From assembly GCA_030266985.1 (NCBI GenBank), contig JAJDJB010000009.1:1-48036 (forward strand): 48,036 nucleotides of DNA, read 5' to 3'. The notes beneath the pieces were generated by a model. It had not been told where the DNA came from. It did not search any database and was given only the letters and a program-made list of their open reading frames with translations. Source of the stretch: Synergistaceae bacterium OttesenSCG-928-D05 (GTDB lineage: Bacteria; Synergistota; Synergistia; Synergistales; Synergistaceae). The position numbers were made by a program, and so were the translations under genes. Below are positions 7,720 through 16,498 of the stretch, piece after piece. The first letter of the stretch is position 1. Each line of letters begins with the position of its first letter.

Positions 7720-8078
7720 AAGTCCGTGTCAAACGGATCTACGACGAAGCTTCTCCTGACGACGGATACCGCATCCTGGTCGACCGGCTATGGCCGCGCG
7801 GCATATCCAAAGAAAAGGCGCATCTGGATGAATGGATGAGGGGAATCGCACCGAGCGACGCGCTGCGCACGGCATTTCATCACGGTGGCGAAGATTTTTC
7901 CGCGTTCAAAAAAGCGTACTTGCAGGAACTTGCTGACAGCACCGAAAAGCAGGAACTGCTTAAGGCAATCGCGGAACACGCGAAAAACGACAACGTGACG
8001 CTTCTTTTCGGCGCGAAGGATGAAGCGAATAATCAGGCGGTTCTGTTGAAAGAGCTGCTCGAAAAGAAATATCTATAA
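7716..8078 (+). CDS. DUF488 family protein (YeaO-like)
   Basis: The 120-residue protein shows the DUF488 hallmark VRVKRIYDEASPDDGYRILV followed by DRLWPRGISKEKAHLDEW, and the conserved mid-region FHH...FSAFKKAYLQEL. The C-terminal half ends in TLLFGAKDEANNQA. Biochemical function of the family is not established; it often occurs next to cupin or redox genes, as here. Its ATG overlaps the stop of the cupin gene. A strong hairpin terminator follows about 25 bases after the stop. Confidence 0.9.
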   Translation: MKVRVKRIYDEASPDDGYRILVDRLWPRGISKEKAHLDEWMRGIAPSDALRTAFHHGGEDFSAFKKAYLQELADSTEKQELLKAIAEHAKNDNVTLLFGAKDEANNQAVLLKELLEKKYL

Positions 8079-8101
8079 TAATATAGAAGGTACATTTTAA
8101 G

Positions 8102-8138
8102 AAAACTCCCGGCCGCGTCTACAAGGCCGGGAGTTTTT
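8102..8138. terminator. Bidirectional terminator between DUF488 and mgsA
   Basis: AAAACTCCCGGCC at 8102-8114 pairs with GGCCGGGAGTTTT at 8125-8137. It has T residues on the plus side and A residues on the other side, so it can end both converging units. Confidence 0.93.
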
Positions 8139-8193
8139 CTTTTCTTAAAGGGCATCCCTTTTCGGGGCTGCTTGTAATTTTAAATCTTACTTT

Positions 8194-8658
8194 TCAGTCG
8201 CACCGGAGTTCCCGTTCCAAATAGCTCCCGTAATCGTACTTCGCGGACTCATAGGCGCTTTCGAAGAGCGGGGAAGCGATAACAAAATCAGCGGTCGCCT
8301 TTGTGCAGACGATAACAGTATCGTACACGCTGCAAATACGCATCAGCGCCTTCACATCGACGTCGTGGGGCTGCGTTGTCATCGGGTCTGTGAAGAAAAT
8401 CAGAACATCGACCTTCCCGCCCGCAATCAGCGCGCCCATCTGCTGGTCGCCGCCAAGCGGACCGGATTTGAGTAATTCTATATTTATGGGCAGTTCTGGA
8501 TGCTCCGTATCAAACATTTCTTTAATCAGCCTACCCGTTGTGCCCGTGCAAATCATCTTGTGCGCGGACAGCTTTTCCGCATTCGCGCGCACCCATTCCA
8601 TCATGTCTCTTTTTCTGGCGTCGTGTGCGACAAGTCCGATCGTCTTAATACGCTCCAT
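8194..8658 (-). CDS. mgsA: Methylglyoxal synthase
   Basis: The enzyme converts dihydroxyacetone phosphate to methylglyoxal and phosphate, a bypass that relieves sugar-phosphate stress. The sequence carries TIGLVAHDARK at the N-terminus, the phosphate-binding TGTTG, the catalytic Asp in SGPLGGDQQMGALI, and FFTDPMTTQPHDVDVKAL. The length of 154 residues is normal. Two starts are possible: GTG at 8670, which overlaps the preceding gene, or ATG at 8658, which gives MERIKTIGLVAHD and fits family N-termini better; neither has a strong ribosome-binding site, which argues for coupling to the gamma-glutamyltransferase gene just upstream. Its presence beside a DJ-1 protein and glutamyl transferase suggests aldehyde handling, but that is inference. 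Confidence 0.93.
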   Translation of the reverse strand: MERIKTIGLVAHDARKRDMMEWVRANAEKLSAHKMICTGTTGRLIKEMFDTEHPELPINIELLKSGPLGGDQQMGALIAGGKVDVLIFFTDPMTTQPHDVDVKALMRICSVYDTVIVCTKATADFVIASPLFESAYESAKYDYGSYLERELRCD

Positions 8659-8663
8659 TCGAT

Positions 8664-10274
8664 TTACCACACTGCAACGTGGCCGTCGGCACGCGGTTCT
8701 GTGGCGCCGCAGAGGACGTCGTTTTCACAGCGGAGGATCATCTCACCGCGTCCGTACGAAGCCGTGTCGCAGTCGAAAAGAACTTCGTGCCCGCGCGCGT
8801 CCAGACCATGCGCAATCCCGGTTCCTGCGTGCGCCTCGATGCCGACTTGCATTCCTTCGATCCACTGCCAGCGCGGCGCGTCAAACGCTTCCTGCGGATT
8901 CATCCCGAAGTCCACAAGGTTCATGACCGTCTGCACGTGACCCTGTGGCTGCATGAACGCACCCATGACGCCAAACGGACCTACAGGCTGACCGTCCTTC
9001 GTTAAAAAGCCCGGGATTATCGTGTGATAGGGCTTTTTCCCCGGGGCCAGACAGTTCGGGGAAGCGGGGTCAAGGCTGAAATTGTTTCCCCTGTTGTGAA
9101 GCGTGATTCCCGTGCCGGGCACAGCAAGACCGGAACCGAAGCCCCGATAATTGCTCTGTATGAACGAAATCATACCGCCGTCGCCGTCCGCGGCGGAGAG
9201 GTAAACCGTTCCGCCCGCGTTTGGCGCGCCGTGCGCCGGCATTGCCGCGCGCGTAAGGTCGATTTCTTTCGCGCGTTTCGCGCCGTAAGCGGCCGAAAGC
9301 AGCGCTTCCACGGAGACGTCCATATTGCGCGGATCGGCGACGTACTTGAGCGCATCGGCAAAGGCGAGTTTCGTCGCCTCAATCTGCAGGTGATACGCGT
9401 CCACCGTTTCTCGTTCGGAAAATTCAAAGTGCTTCAGAATATTGAGCGCCATCAGCGCTACGATACCCTGACCGCTCGGCGGGATTTCCCAGACGTCGTA
9501 ACCGCGGTAATCCACGCTGATCGGCGTCACCCACTCGGGCTTATACGCTGCAAGATCCTCCGCGGAAAGCCAGCCGTCGTGCGCTTTTGAGAACGCCGCG
9601 ATTTTTTCGGCGAGCGCTCCGCGGTAAAAAGCTTCCGCTTTCGTCTCTGCGATCAGCTCCAGTGTATCGCCCTGGTCGGGACAGCGCCAAAGTTCACCCG
9701 CGGCGGGCGCTCTTCCGTTTATCGTGAAAGAGTCGAATATGTGCTTGAATTCCGCACCTTTTAGATTTTTTTCAAACGCGGAAAACGCTTTTTTCCAAAG
9801 CGTGCTGATATAAGGGGAGACCGGAAAGCCGTTTCTTGCGTAATAGATCGCGGGCTTCAGAACTTCTGTCAGAGGCAGCCTCCCGAACCGCGCCGAGAGC
9901 TCCGCCCACGCCGCGGGCGTGCCGGGAACATTCACCGCATGCCAGCCGTAAAGCGGTATTTTTTCAAAACCTTTTGCGCGCAATACGTCCGCGTTGGCGC
10001 GCATCGGCGCCGTTCCGCTGCTATTCAGTCCGTGCAGCTTTCCATCCACCCAGACGAGCGCAAAAGCGTCGCCGCCAATTCCGCACCCTGTCGGTTCTAC
10101 CACTGTCAGGCACGCCGCTGTCGCGATTGCCGCGTCAACCGCATTGCCGCCTTTTTTAATCATTTCAAGACCGGCCTCGGCCGCGAGCGGCTGCGTCGTT
10201 GCTACCATCCCGCGCGTTCCGTAAACCGTCGTCCTGCGCGAGGGATATCTATATTCAGTTGCGTCAAACTGCAT
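8664..10274 (-). CDS. Gamma-glutamyltransferase family protein (YwrD-like)
   Basis: This 536-residue N-terminal-nucleophile hydrolase matches the Bacillus YwrD branch of gamma-glutamyltransferases. Landmarks are GMVATTQPLAAEAGLEMI, GGNAVDAAIATAACLTVVEP, and the autocleavage site GGTVYLSAADGDGG, where Thr356 would become the new N-terminus and nucleophile. The C-terminal part has PFGVMGAFMQPQGHVQ and ATEPRADGHVA. There is no signal peptide, so a cytoplasmic enzyme is expected, unlike periplasmic GGT of enterobacteria. The start is the ATG at 10274, preceded by GGAGGTG; an upstream in-frame start at 10310 lacks support. It shares an mRNA with mgsA and diverges from the MFS gene. The physiological substrate of this branch is uncertain. 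Confidence 0.92.
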   Translation of the reverse strand: MQFDATEYRYPSRRTTVYGTRGMVATTQPLAAEAGLEMIKKGGNAVDAAIATAACLTVVEPTGCGIGGDAFALVWVDGKLHGLNSSGTAPMRANADVLRAKGFEKIPLYGWHAVNVPGTPAAWAELSARFGRLPLTEVLKPAIYYARNGFPVSPYISTLWKKAFSAFEKNLKGAEFKHIFDSFTINGRAPAAGELWRCPDQGDTLELIAETKAEAFYRGALAEKIAAFSKAHDGWLSAEDLAAYKPEWVTPISVDYRGYDVWEIPPSGQGIVALMALNILKHFEFSERETVDAYHLQIEATKLAFADALKYVADPRNMDVSVEALLSAAYGAKRAKEIDLTRAAMPAHGAPNAGGTVYLSAADGDGGMISFIQSNYRGFGSGLAVPGTGITLHNRGNNFSLDPASPNCLAPGKKPYHTIIPGFLTKDGQPVGPFGVMGAFMQPQGHVQTVMNLVDFGMNPQEAFDAPRWQWIEGMQVGIEAHAGTGIAHGLDARGHEVLFDCDTASYGRGEMILRCENDVLCGATEPRADGHVAVW

Positions 10275-10353
10275 CGCTGTCCACCTCCATGTTGTGCTGT
10301 ACCATTCCAATTATACAATTTGCACGCGGCCAAAAAGCGTTTTTTTCATTCTC

Positions 10354-10381
10354 TTTACAAACGGATGACGAATGATATGAT
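10354..10381 (+). promoter_or_regulatory. Promoter of the MFS exporter gene
   Basis: TTTACA at 10354-10359 and TATGAT at 10376-10381 are 16 bases apart, both close to the sigma-70 consensus, and lie about 38 bases before the start codon. Confidence 0.7.
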
Positions 10382-10418
10382 ATGCGAGGCACCGGGCATT
10401 TATAAAGGAGAATCATTA

Positions 10419-11624
10419 ATGTCGAAAGACAATTGGAAACAGAAGACCGTCCTCTTTCTGCTCTCGCAAAACATCTCGCTTTTCGGATCGTCGCTCGTCA
10501 GTTTTGCCATCATTTGGCACATCACGCTCGAAACTTCTTCCGGGAGCTGGATGACGCTTTTGATCCTGTGCTCGTTGATGCCGCAGGTGCTCGTATCGCT
10601 GTGGGGCGGCGTTCTGGCCGACCGTTACAGCCGGAAATACATCATTATGCTCGCGGACGGTTTTATCGCCCTCGCAACATTGCTGCTGGCCATATTCTAT
10701 TGGCTTGGGTACGGCAGTTTATGGCTCATCATGGGAATATCCGTTGTGCGTTCCATCGGCGCGGGAATTCAAACTCCCGCGGTAAACGCAATCCTGCCGC
10801 AGATCGTCCCAGGCGAGATGCTGACAAGAGTCAACGGGATCAATCAGACTCTGAATTCTACGCTGATGCTTCTTTCGCCTGCTGCGGGCGGCGCGGCGCT
10901 TGCCTTTCTCGGTATCGAATGGGCGTTTATGGCGGACGTTATCACCGCGTCACTCGGGATTCTCGTCCTATATTTTATGGAGTTTGAAAGAACAACGCCG
11001 GAAAGAGAAGCGCAAAGCGCGTTGAAAGACCTCAGGGAAGGGATTTCTTATACATTTCGCTCTGAATTGCTCAAATATCTGGTTTTCTATTATGGAATAT
11101 CATTTTTTCTGATCACCCCTGCGGCTTTTTTGACGCCGATCATGATTGAACGGAGTTTCGGACCGGAAGTTTGGCGCCTGACTGCAAACGAGATTGTCTG
11201 GACGGTCGGTTCTCTCCTTGGAGGCGCATATGTTTCATATAAAGGCGCCTTCGCAAACAAAGTCAAAGTAATCGCCAGATGTTTGATCGCGTATGGCGTC
11301 ACATTTGGCCTGCTTGGCGTCGCCGCAAATTTTGAGGCATACCTCCTGATTATGGGCATAGCTGGCATTTTCCTGCCGATTATGGTCACTGCGGAAACTG
11401 TTTTGATACAGGAGCGTGTCGAAGATATGATGCTTGGGCGCGTTTTTTCGATTATCCACCTGATCGCGGCCAGCGCGATGCCCCTCGCAATGCTTATTTT
11501 CGGGCCGCTTGCCGACATCGTGCGAATCGAATTTATTTTGCTTGGCAGCGGGGGACTGCTTGCCTTCGCAGGGCTGACCTTCCATCAATATAGTAAGAAA
11601 TATGAAACGGGACCTTCCTTCTAA
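10419..11624 (+). CDS. MFS transporter (EntS-like exporter family)
   Basis: The 401-residue protein has about 12 hydrophobic helices and the major-facilitator loop motif GGVLADRYSRKYII between helices 2 and 3. It belongs to the branch that includes siderophore and macrolide exporters (EntS/MefA-like), with N-terminal LFLLSQNISLFGSSLVSFAI and a central acidic loop FERTTPEREAQSALKDLREG. The ligand is not predictable. The true start is the ATG at 10419 with AAAGGAG just upstream; the same frame is open far upstream but that part is antisense to the glutamyltransferase gene. It has its own promoter and terminator, so it is monocistronic. Confidence 0.9.
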   Translation: MSKDNWKQKTVLFLLSQNISLFGSSLVSFAIIWHITLETSSGSWMTLLILCSLMPQVLVSLWGGVLADRYSRKYIIMLADGFIALATLLLAIFYWLGYGSLWLIMGISVVRSIGAGIQTPAVNAILPQIVPGEMLTRVNGINQTLNSTLMLLSPAAGGAALAFLGIEWAFMADVITASLGILVLYFMEFERTTPEREAQSALKDLREGISYTFRSELLKYLVFYYGISFFLITPAAFLTPIMIERSFGPEVWRLTANEIVWTVGSLLGGAYVSYKGAFANKVKVIARCLIAYGVTFGLLGVAANFEAYLLIMGIAGIFLPIMVTAETVLIQERVEDMMLGRVFSIIHLIAASAMPLAMLIFGPLADIVRIEFILLGSGGLLAFAGLTFHQYSKKYETGPSF

Positions 11625-11642
11625 GAGGAGGTCCCGTCTTTT
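11607..11642 (+). terminator. Terminator overlapping the MFS stop codon
   Basis: ACGGGACCT at 11607-11615 pairs with AGGTCCCGT at 11629-11637, followed by CTTTT. The stop codon lies in the loop. It may also act against the converging msr unit. Confidence 0.85.
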
Positions 11643-11648
11643 ACATTT

Positions 11649-12092
11649 TTAATTTTCCTTCGTAACAAGCGGGATATAAGCGGCGTACCCCTCTTTTTCC
11701 ATATCAGCAAGCGGAACAAAACGCAGTGCGGCGCTGTTGATACAATATCGCAGCCCGCCGAGCGCACGCGGGCCGTCCGTAAAAACGTGCCCCAAATGCG
11801 CGTCTCCCTCTTTGCTTCTCACTTCCACACGGCGCATGCCAAATGAGTTGTCTTCAATTTCAACGACTTCAGCCGGGTCAATCGGTTTCGCGAATGCGGG
11901 CCAGCCACAGCCGGATTCAAATTTATCAGAAGACACAAAAAGCGCTTTTCCAGTCGTTACGTCGACATAGACACCTTTCTCGAAGCAGTCGAAATATTCG
12001 TTCTGAAAAGGCGGCTCAGTCGCGTTTTCCTGCGTCACGCGGTACTGCATCTCCGTGAGCGTCTTTTTCAGCTCCTCTTTGCTCCCTTTCAT
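11649..12092 (-). CDS. msrB: Peptide-methionine (R)-S-oxide reductase
   Basis: MsrB reduces the R epimer of methionine sulfoxide in proteins. The 147-residue product shows [12 protein letters not shown], the [10 protein letters not shown] signature and the catalytic Cys in [11 protein letters not shown]. The paired CxxC zinc ligands of many MsrB proteins are absent ([13 protein letters not shown] in that position), so this is the zinc-free type. The start at 12092 is chosen because its ATG overlaps the msrA stop codon as ATGA, which indicates translational coupling, and because it gives a normal N-terminus ([12 protein letters not shown]). Confidence 0.95.
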   Translation of the reverse strand: MKGSKEELKKTLTEMQYRVTQENATEPPFQNEYFDCFEKGVYVDVTTGKALFVSSDKFESGCGWPAFAKPIDPAEVVEIEDNSFGMRRVEVRSKEGDAHLGHVFTDGPRALGGLRYCINSAALRFVPLADMEKEGYAAYIPLVTKEN

Positions 12093-12607
12093 GCGCGATC
12101 CCCAGGTTTTCTGCTTTTCGCCGATTCGAACTTCGCACCGCCAATATGGCAATAACCGCCGGGATTTTTATCCAGATATTTTTGGTGGTATTCCTCGGCG
12201 GGGTAGTAATTTTCCAGCTTTTTCAGTTCCACAACGACCGGTTTGCGATATCTCGCCTGCAATTCCCGTAAAGCCGTTTCGATCACAGCGTAATCCGTTT
12301 CATCCGTGTAATAAATGCCGGTTCTATATTGCGTTCCGATGTCATGTGCCTGACGGTTCAGCGTCGTCGGGTCGATCACGTCGAAATACATTTCCGTTAA
12401 AAACGGCAGCGTGACCTTATCCGGGTCGTACGTTACGCGTACCGTCTCCGCGTGTCCGGTGTCATATCTGCACACCGCCTCGTACGAGGGATTTTCTGTG
12501 TTTCCATTCGCGTAGCCGGCTTCGGTTTCAGTAACGCCTTCTATGAGGGAAAAATATTTTTCCACGCCCCAGAAGCAGCCGCCCGCAAAATAGATTTCCT
12601 TTTTCAC
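12089..12607 (-). CDS. msrA: Peptide-methionine (S)-S-oxide reductase
   Basis: MsrA reduces the S epimer of methionine sulfoxide and pairs with the downstream MsrB for full repair. The 172-residue protein has the catalytic GCFWGVE motif near residue 10, [12 protein letters not shown], and a C-terminal GGYCHIGG with the recycling Cys. The start is the GTG at 12607, about eight bases after AAGGAG; the in-frame GTG at 12616 directly abuts that site and is less likely. In many anaerobes the two enzymes are fused; here they are separate genes joined by a four-base overlap. Confidence 0.95.
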   Translation of the reverse strand: MKKEIYFAGGCFWGVEKYFSLIEGVTETEAGYANGNTENPSYEAVCRYDTGHAETVRVTYDPDKVTLPFLTEMYFDVIDPTTLNRQAHDIGTQYRTGIYYTDETDYAVIETALRELQARYRKPVVVELKKLENYYPAEEYHQKYLDKNPGGYCHIGGAKFESAKSRKPGDRA

Positions 12608-12921
12608 CGCAATCACTCCTTTTCCAATTTTATATATATATTATTGCAGTTCTGAGATTTTCACCTGCGCAAATCGCCGCAAAAAGTTTTACATTTCAGC
12701 GCAAGTTTGATGCCGCTTCCCGTTGCACTTTTTCTGCTTTTATAGTATATTATGGATTATGTCAACTATGGTCAAAGAAACGGATTGAAATATTTGGCAG
12801 TGCTAATGCGGAAAAGCGCCTCCTGCGGGATAACAAAGCCAGCGGTGGCTGTATTTTTCGAAAGTATATGATAGAATTACAAGGTTATGTCAAAGAAAGG
12901 TATTTGAAAGGGGTCATTCAC
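12608..12921. other. Divergent intergenic region and tig leader
   Basis: The 314-base gap separates divergent msrA and tig. It holds the tig promoter at 12723-12751 and an untranslated leader with a small hairpin, AGCCA-GCGG-TGGCT near 12838-12851. No CIRCE-like inverted repeat and no further gene were recognised. An in-frame ATG at 12868 upstream of tig lacks a ribosome-binding site. Confidence 0.5.
12723..12751 (+). promoter_or_regulatory. Promoter of the tig-clpP-clpX-lon block
   Basis: TTGCAC at 12723-12728 and TATATT at 12746-12751 are spaced by exactly 17 bases. Transcription would start near 12758, leaving a leader of about 160 bases before the trigger factor start. Confidence 0.75.
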
Positions 12922-14406
12922 TTGAAAACAGAGGTTCTTTCCCAGGACAAGAATATCGTGGTCGTAAAGGCCGAGTTTGAGGCCGAAGAGGTCAATAAAG
13001 CCGTAGCGAAAACGATCAAAAATCTTTCCATGAAGGCAAACATCAAAGGATTCCGCAAAGGTCACGCGCCGCGCAAAACGATCGAGCTCTATTTCGGCAA
13101 ACAGGGCATCTATGCGGAGACGGTCGAAAACATGCTGCAGGACGCGATCGAGAAAATGGTAGAGGAGTACGACCTCGACCTGATCACGGAACCGAACGTG
13201 AAGCCGGGAGAGCTTGAAGAAGGGAAAGCCTTTACCGTCGAAGCGACGTTTGAAGTCACACCCGAAGTAAAACTGCCGGAGCTCGACAAAATCACGGCGG
13301 AAAAGACGATTTACACCGCGACGGAAGACATGGTAAACGAGAATATCGAGCGCATCCTTGAAGCGCACAGCGATATCGTTCCGCTCTACGAAGAGCGCGC
13401 ACTCAAAGATGACGACTACGTCTCCGTTCAGTATACGTCCAGCGTCGTCGGCGACGACGGCTCGCTGAAACCGGTCGAAAATGACGTCAAAACAGAAATT
13501 TTCCTCGGCGAACCGAACATCCGCCCCGAGATTAAAGAGGCGCTCGTCGGGAAAAAACCGGGCGACAAAGCGGAGATTGAATTCCCCGTAGAGGGCAATT
13601 TCGAAAACAAGGAACTCGCCGGAAAGACAATGCGCTACGAAATCGAAGTGCTCGGTCTCATGGAGAAAAAAATACCCGAACTGACGGACGAAACGGTCGT
13701 AGAGATCACGAATTCCCGCCACCAGACCGTCAGCGAGTTCAAGGAGAACGTTCTGGCGCAGCTCAACGCTTCCGCGGAACGCGAAAGCAACGAAAGCCTA
13801 AGAAACGACGCTGTCATGAAATTGGTTGAAGAGACAGAGGTCGAAGTGCCGGAATCCATGATTGCGCGCCAGAAAGAAGCGATGCGTCAGGAGCAGGAAC
13901 AATACATCAGCCGCGATTCGGGCCTCTCGATGGAAGAGTTCTTTGAAAAGAGCGGCATGGATAAAGAAAGCTATGACGCAGAGCTCGAATCTTCCGCAAA
14001 AGAAATCGTGAAGCGCTCCCTCGTCTTGGAAGCGCTGGCAAACAACCAGGATATCCAGACGACGCCGGAGGAGCTCAACGCGGAGATCCAGCGCATGGCA
14101 ATCTCGTCGCGCGTCGATCCAGAAAAATTCCGTAAGCATGTTTATTCCGACCGCGAGCGCATCTACGAGATCGCGGCGAAAATCCGCAACCGCAAGGCAA
14201 TCGATTACCTCGTTGGCGAAGTCAAAGTCGAAGAAGTAGCGGAAAAACAGCCGGAAGACGCGGCAAAGTCCGAGGCGAAAGAAGCAAAACCGAAGAAACC
14301 GCGTGCCAAAAAAGCGGACGAAGCGAAAGAACCCAAGGAAAAAACGGCGAAGGAGCCCAAAGCACCGAAAGCTCCGAAGGAGCCCAAGAAAAAGGAATCG
14401 AAGTAG
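12922..14406 (+). CDS. tig: Trigger factor (ribosome-associated chaperone) with long charged tail
   Basis: Trigger factor binds the ribosome exit tunnel and shelters nascent chains. The N-terminal ribosome-binding domain contains the signature GFRKGHAPRK (the family GFRxGKxP loop), followed by a linker and a FKBP-type prolyl isomerase domain (DDYVSVQYTSSV to YEIEVLGLMEKKIPEL), then the helical chaperone arms. The start is taken as the TTG at 12922, giving MKTEVLSQDKNIV, because AAAGGGG lies about nine bases upstream and the N-terminus then matches the family. The protein is 494 residues, longer than the usual 430-450, owing to a tail of about 57 residues rich in Lys, Ala, Pro and Glu (repeats such as KEPKAPKAPKEPKKK). 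First gene of the ATP-protease cluster. Confidence 0.95.
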   Translation: MKTEVLSQDKNIVVVKAEFEAEEVNKAVAKTIKNLSMKANIKGFRKGHAPRKTIELYFGKQGIYAETVENMLQDAIEKMVEEYDLDLITEPNVKPGELEEGKAFTVEATFEVTPEVKLPELDKITAEKTIYTATEDMVNENIERILEAHSDIVPLYEERALKDDDYVSVQYTSSVVGDDGSLKPVENDVKTEIFLGEPNIRPEIKEALVGKKPGDKAEIEFPVEGNFENKELAGKTMRYEIEVLGLMEKKIPELTDETVVEITNSRHQTVSEFKENVLAQLNASAERESNESLRNDAVMKLVEETEVEVPESMIARQKEAMRQEQEQYISRDSGLSMEEFFEKSGMDKESYDAELESSAKEIVKRSLVLEALANNQDIQTTPEELNAEIQRMAISSRVDPEKFRKHVYSDRERIYEIAAKIRNRKAIDYLVGEVKVEEVAEKQPEDAAKSEAKEAKPKKPRAKKADEAKEPKEKTAKEPKAPKAPKEPKKKESK

Positions 14407-14426
14407 TTCCGGCATAAATCGGAACT
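14405..14426 (+). repeat. Intercistronic hairpin after tig
   Basis: AGTTCCG at 14405-14411 pairs perfectly with CGGAACT at 14420-14426. No T run follows, so it is more likely an RNA-processing or stability element than a terminator. Confidence 0.55.
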
Positions 14427-14439
14427 GCGGGGACGCGGC

Positions 14440-14459
14440 ATAGTTGCGTATAGTTGCGT
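14440..14459 (+). repeat. Tandem 10-base direct repeat between tig and clpP
   Basis: ATAGTTGCGT occurs twice in immediate succession at 14440-14449 and 14450-14459, about 30 bases before the clpP start. Function unknown; it could be a slippage product or a protein-binding site. Confidence 0.6.
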
Positions 14460-14489
14460 TCCGAAGATAAATAAACGGGAGGGGATGTC

Positions 14490-15074
14490 ATGTCCTATTA
14501 TGTACCGATGGTTGTGGAGCAGAGCGGAAGAGGCGAGCGCTCCTATGACATATACAGCAGACTCTTAAAAGACAGGATCATCTTTCTCGGCACCGGGATA
14601 GACGATACAGTAGCAAATCTGATCGTAGCGCAGTTGCTCTTTTTGGAGAGCGAGGACCCTGAAAAGGATGTCTTCCTTTATATAAATAGCCCTGGCGGTT
14701 CCGTAACGGCCGGACTTGCGATCTACGACACCATGCAGTATATCAAATCGCCCGTCTCCACCATATGCACCGGAGGAGCCGCAAGCATGGCGGCAGTGCT
14801 CCTTGCGGCGGGCGCGGAAGGTAAGCGCATTGCGCTCCCGAACTCGCGCATTATGATTCACCAGCCGCTGGGCGGCGTGCAGGGGCAGGCTTCCGACATC
14901 GAGATACAGGCGAAGGAGATCTTGAGGCTCAAATCGGCGCTCAACGATATCCTTGCGAAACACACAAAGCAGCCGATCGACCGGATACATACGGACACCG
15001 ACAGAGATTTCTTCATGTCGGCGGAAGACGCGGTCAAATACGGCATCGTGGACAAAGTAATCGAAAAGAGATAG
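14490..15074 (+). CDS. clpP: ATP-dependent Clp protease proteolytic subunit
   Basis: ClpP forms the tetradecameric serine protease barrel that degrades substrates unfolded by ClpX. The 194-residue product carries the active-site Ser99 in GGAASMAAV, His124 in MIHQPLGG and the catalytic Asp in the HTDTDRD segment (residues 169-173). The N-terminal [20 protein letters not shown] loop and [11 protein letters not shown] are typical. The ATG follows GGGAGGGG. It lies between tig and clpX, the conserved order for this functional unit. Confidence 0.98.
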   Translation: MSYYVPMVVEQSGRGERSYDIYSRLLKDRIIFLGTGIDDTVANLIVAQLLFLESEDPEKDVFLYINSPGGSVTAGLAIYDTMQYIKSPVSTICTGGAASMAAVLLAAGAEGKRIALPNSRIMIHQPLGGVQGQASDIEIQAKEILRLKSALNDILAKHTKQPIDRIHTDTDRDFFMSAEDAVKYGIVDKVIEKR

Positions 15075-15085
15075 CGAACGGACGT

Positions 15086-15115
15086 ACGGCGGGGAGTTTT
15101 CGAACTTCTCGCCGT
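15086..15115 (+). repeat. Intercistronic hairpin between clpP and clpX
   Basis: ACGGCGGGGAG at 15086-15096 pairs with CTTCTCGCCGT at 15105-15115 (11 pairs, two of them G-U) around an 8-base loop. No T run follows, so readthrough into clpX is expected. Confidence 0.65.
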
Positions 15116-15155
15116 CTTCGACGCAGCAATCGTAATTGAACTGAGAGGGAAGTAT

Positions 15156-16496
15156 ATGTACGAAAAAGATTCCGGCAGAGGAGATAATCGGACCAGGCGC
15201 AAGCCGCGCTGCTCGTTCTGCGGCAAAAGCCAGGACGAAGTCGCGAAGTTGATCGCGGGACCGTCCAGCGTCTTCATATGCACAGACTGCATCCAGCTGT
15301 GCAACGTCATCATGCGTGACGAACAGACGGACACAATGCCTGACGAAGGCATTGCACAAAAAAGGAAGCCAGATTATCAATCTGTCACAAGCAATGAAAA
15401 ACTGCCCAGACCTTCTGAAATCAAGAAATTTCTGGATCAATATGTGATCGGACAGGACCAGGCAAAAAAAGTTCTCTCCGTAGCAGTCTACAACCACTAT
15501 CAAAGAATTCGGGACAACGCCGTAAGTTCGAACGATGAGGTCGAACTGCCAAAGAGCAACGTATTGCTCGTGGGACCGACCGGCAGCGGAAAAACGCTGC
15601 TTGCGCAGACGCTCGCGAAGATGCTTAACGTACCCTTTGCGATGGCGGACGCAACGACTCTAACGGAAGCGGGCTACGTTGGGGAGGACGTGGAAAACAT
15701 CCTTCTGCGGCTTCTGCAGGCGGCGGAGTTCGACACAGACGCAGCGCAGCGCGGAATCATCTACATCGATGAAATCGATAAGATCTCGCGCAAATCCGAG
15801 TCTGTTTCAATCACGCGCGACGTTTCCGGTGAGGGCGTCCAGCAGGCGCTGCTGAAAATTATCGAGGGCACCGTTGCGAACATCCCGCCGAAGGGCGGAC
15901 GCAAGCACCCCAGCCAGCAGATGATTCCGATCGACACAAGCAATATTCTGTTTATCTGCGGCGGCGCGTTCGACGGCCTGGAAAAAATTATCGCGAAACG
16001 CACTAATGAAAAATCACTCGGTTTTGGCGGCGACATCATCACGAACGTGAAGGACCGCTCGCCATACGAGCTGCTAAAAATGCTGCAGCCCGACGATCTC
16101 AGGATGTATGGATTCATTCCTGAATTTATTGGCCGTCTTCCTGTGCTTGTAGCACTCGAAGCGCTTTCGCACGAGGCGCTCGTCAAAATCCTAAAAGAGC
16201 CCAAGAACGCACCGATCAAGCAATACAAAAAACTCTTCGGTCTTGAAGGCGTAGAACTCGATTTCACGGACGAAGCGGTGGACGCGATTGCGCGCAAGGG
16301 CGAAAAGCTGAATACAGGCGCGAGAGGCCTGCGCACGATTTTGGAATCCCTTATGCTCGATCTTCAGTACGAACTGCCTGAAAAAAGCGACGCGATCTCA
16401 AAACTCACCATCACAGAAGAATCCGTCAACGGCACCGGCGAGCCTATTCTTTCGATCAAAGAAAAAGTCGAAAAAGAGTTCGACGAGGTCATTTAG
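15156..16496 (+). CDS. clpX: ATP-dependent Clp protease ATP-binding subunit ClpX
   Basis: ClpX is the AAA+ unfoldase that feeds ClpP. The 446-residue protein begins with the zinc-binding dimerisation domain (Cys19, Cys22, Cys42 and Cys45 in RCSFC and ICTDC), then the AAA+ core with Walker A GPTGSGKT near residue 140, Walker [11 protein letters not shown], and the pore and sensor regions through [24 protein letters not shown] of the ClpP-contact region is present (IGF-loop area). The ATG follows GAGAGGGAAG. Only two bases separate its stop from the lon start. Confidence 0.98.
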   Translation: MYEKDSGRGDNRTRRKPRCSFCGKSQDEVAKLIAGPSSVFICTDCIQLCNVIMRDEQTDTMPDEGIAQKRKPDYQSVTSNEKLPRPSEIKKFLDQYVIGQDQAKKVLSVAVYNHYQRIRDNAVSSNDEVELPKSNVLLVGPTGSGKTLLAQTLAKMLNVPFAMADATTLTEAGYVGEDVENILLRLLQAAEFDTDAAQRGIIYIDEIDKISRKSESVSITRDVSGEGVQQALLKIIEGTVANIPPKGGRKHPSQQMIPIDTSNILFICGGAFDGLEKIIAKRTNEKSLGFGGDIITNVKDRSPYELLKMLQPDDLRMYGFIPEFIGRLPVLVALEALSHEALVKILKEPKNAPIKQYKKLFGLEGVELDFTDEAVDAIARKGEKLNTGARGLRTILESLMLDLQYELPEKSDAISKLTITEESVNGTGEPILSIKEKVEKEFDEVI

Positions 16497-16498
16497 CA

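Noticed and set aside
9939-10418. 160-codon N-terminal extension of the MFS transporter
   Set aside because: The extension is antisense to the glutamyltransferase gene and lacks membrane character; promoter and ribosome-binding site point to the ATG at 10419.
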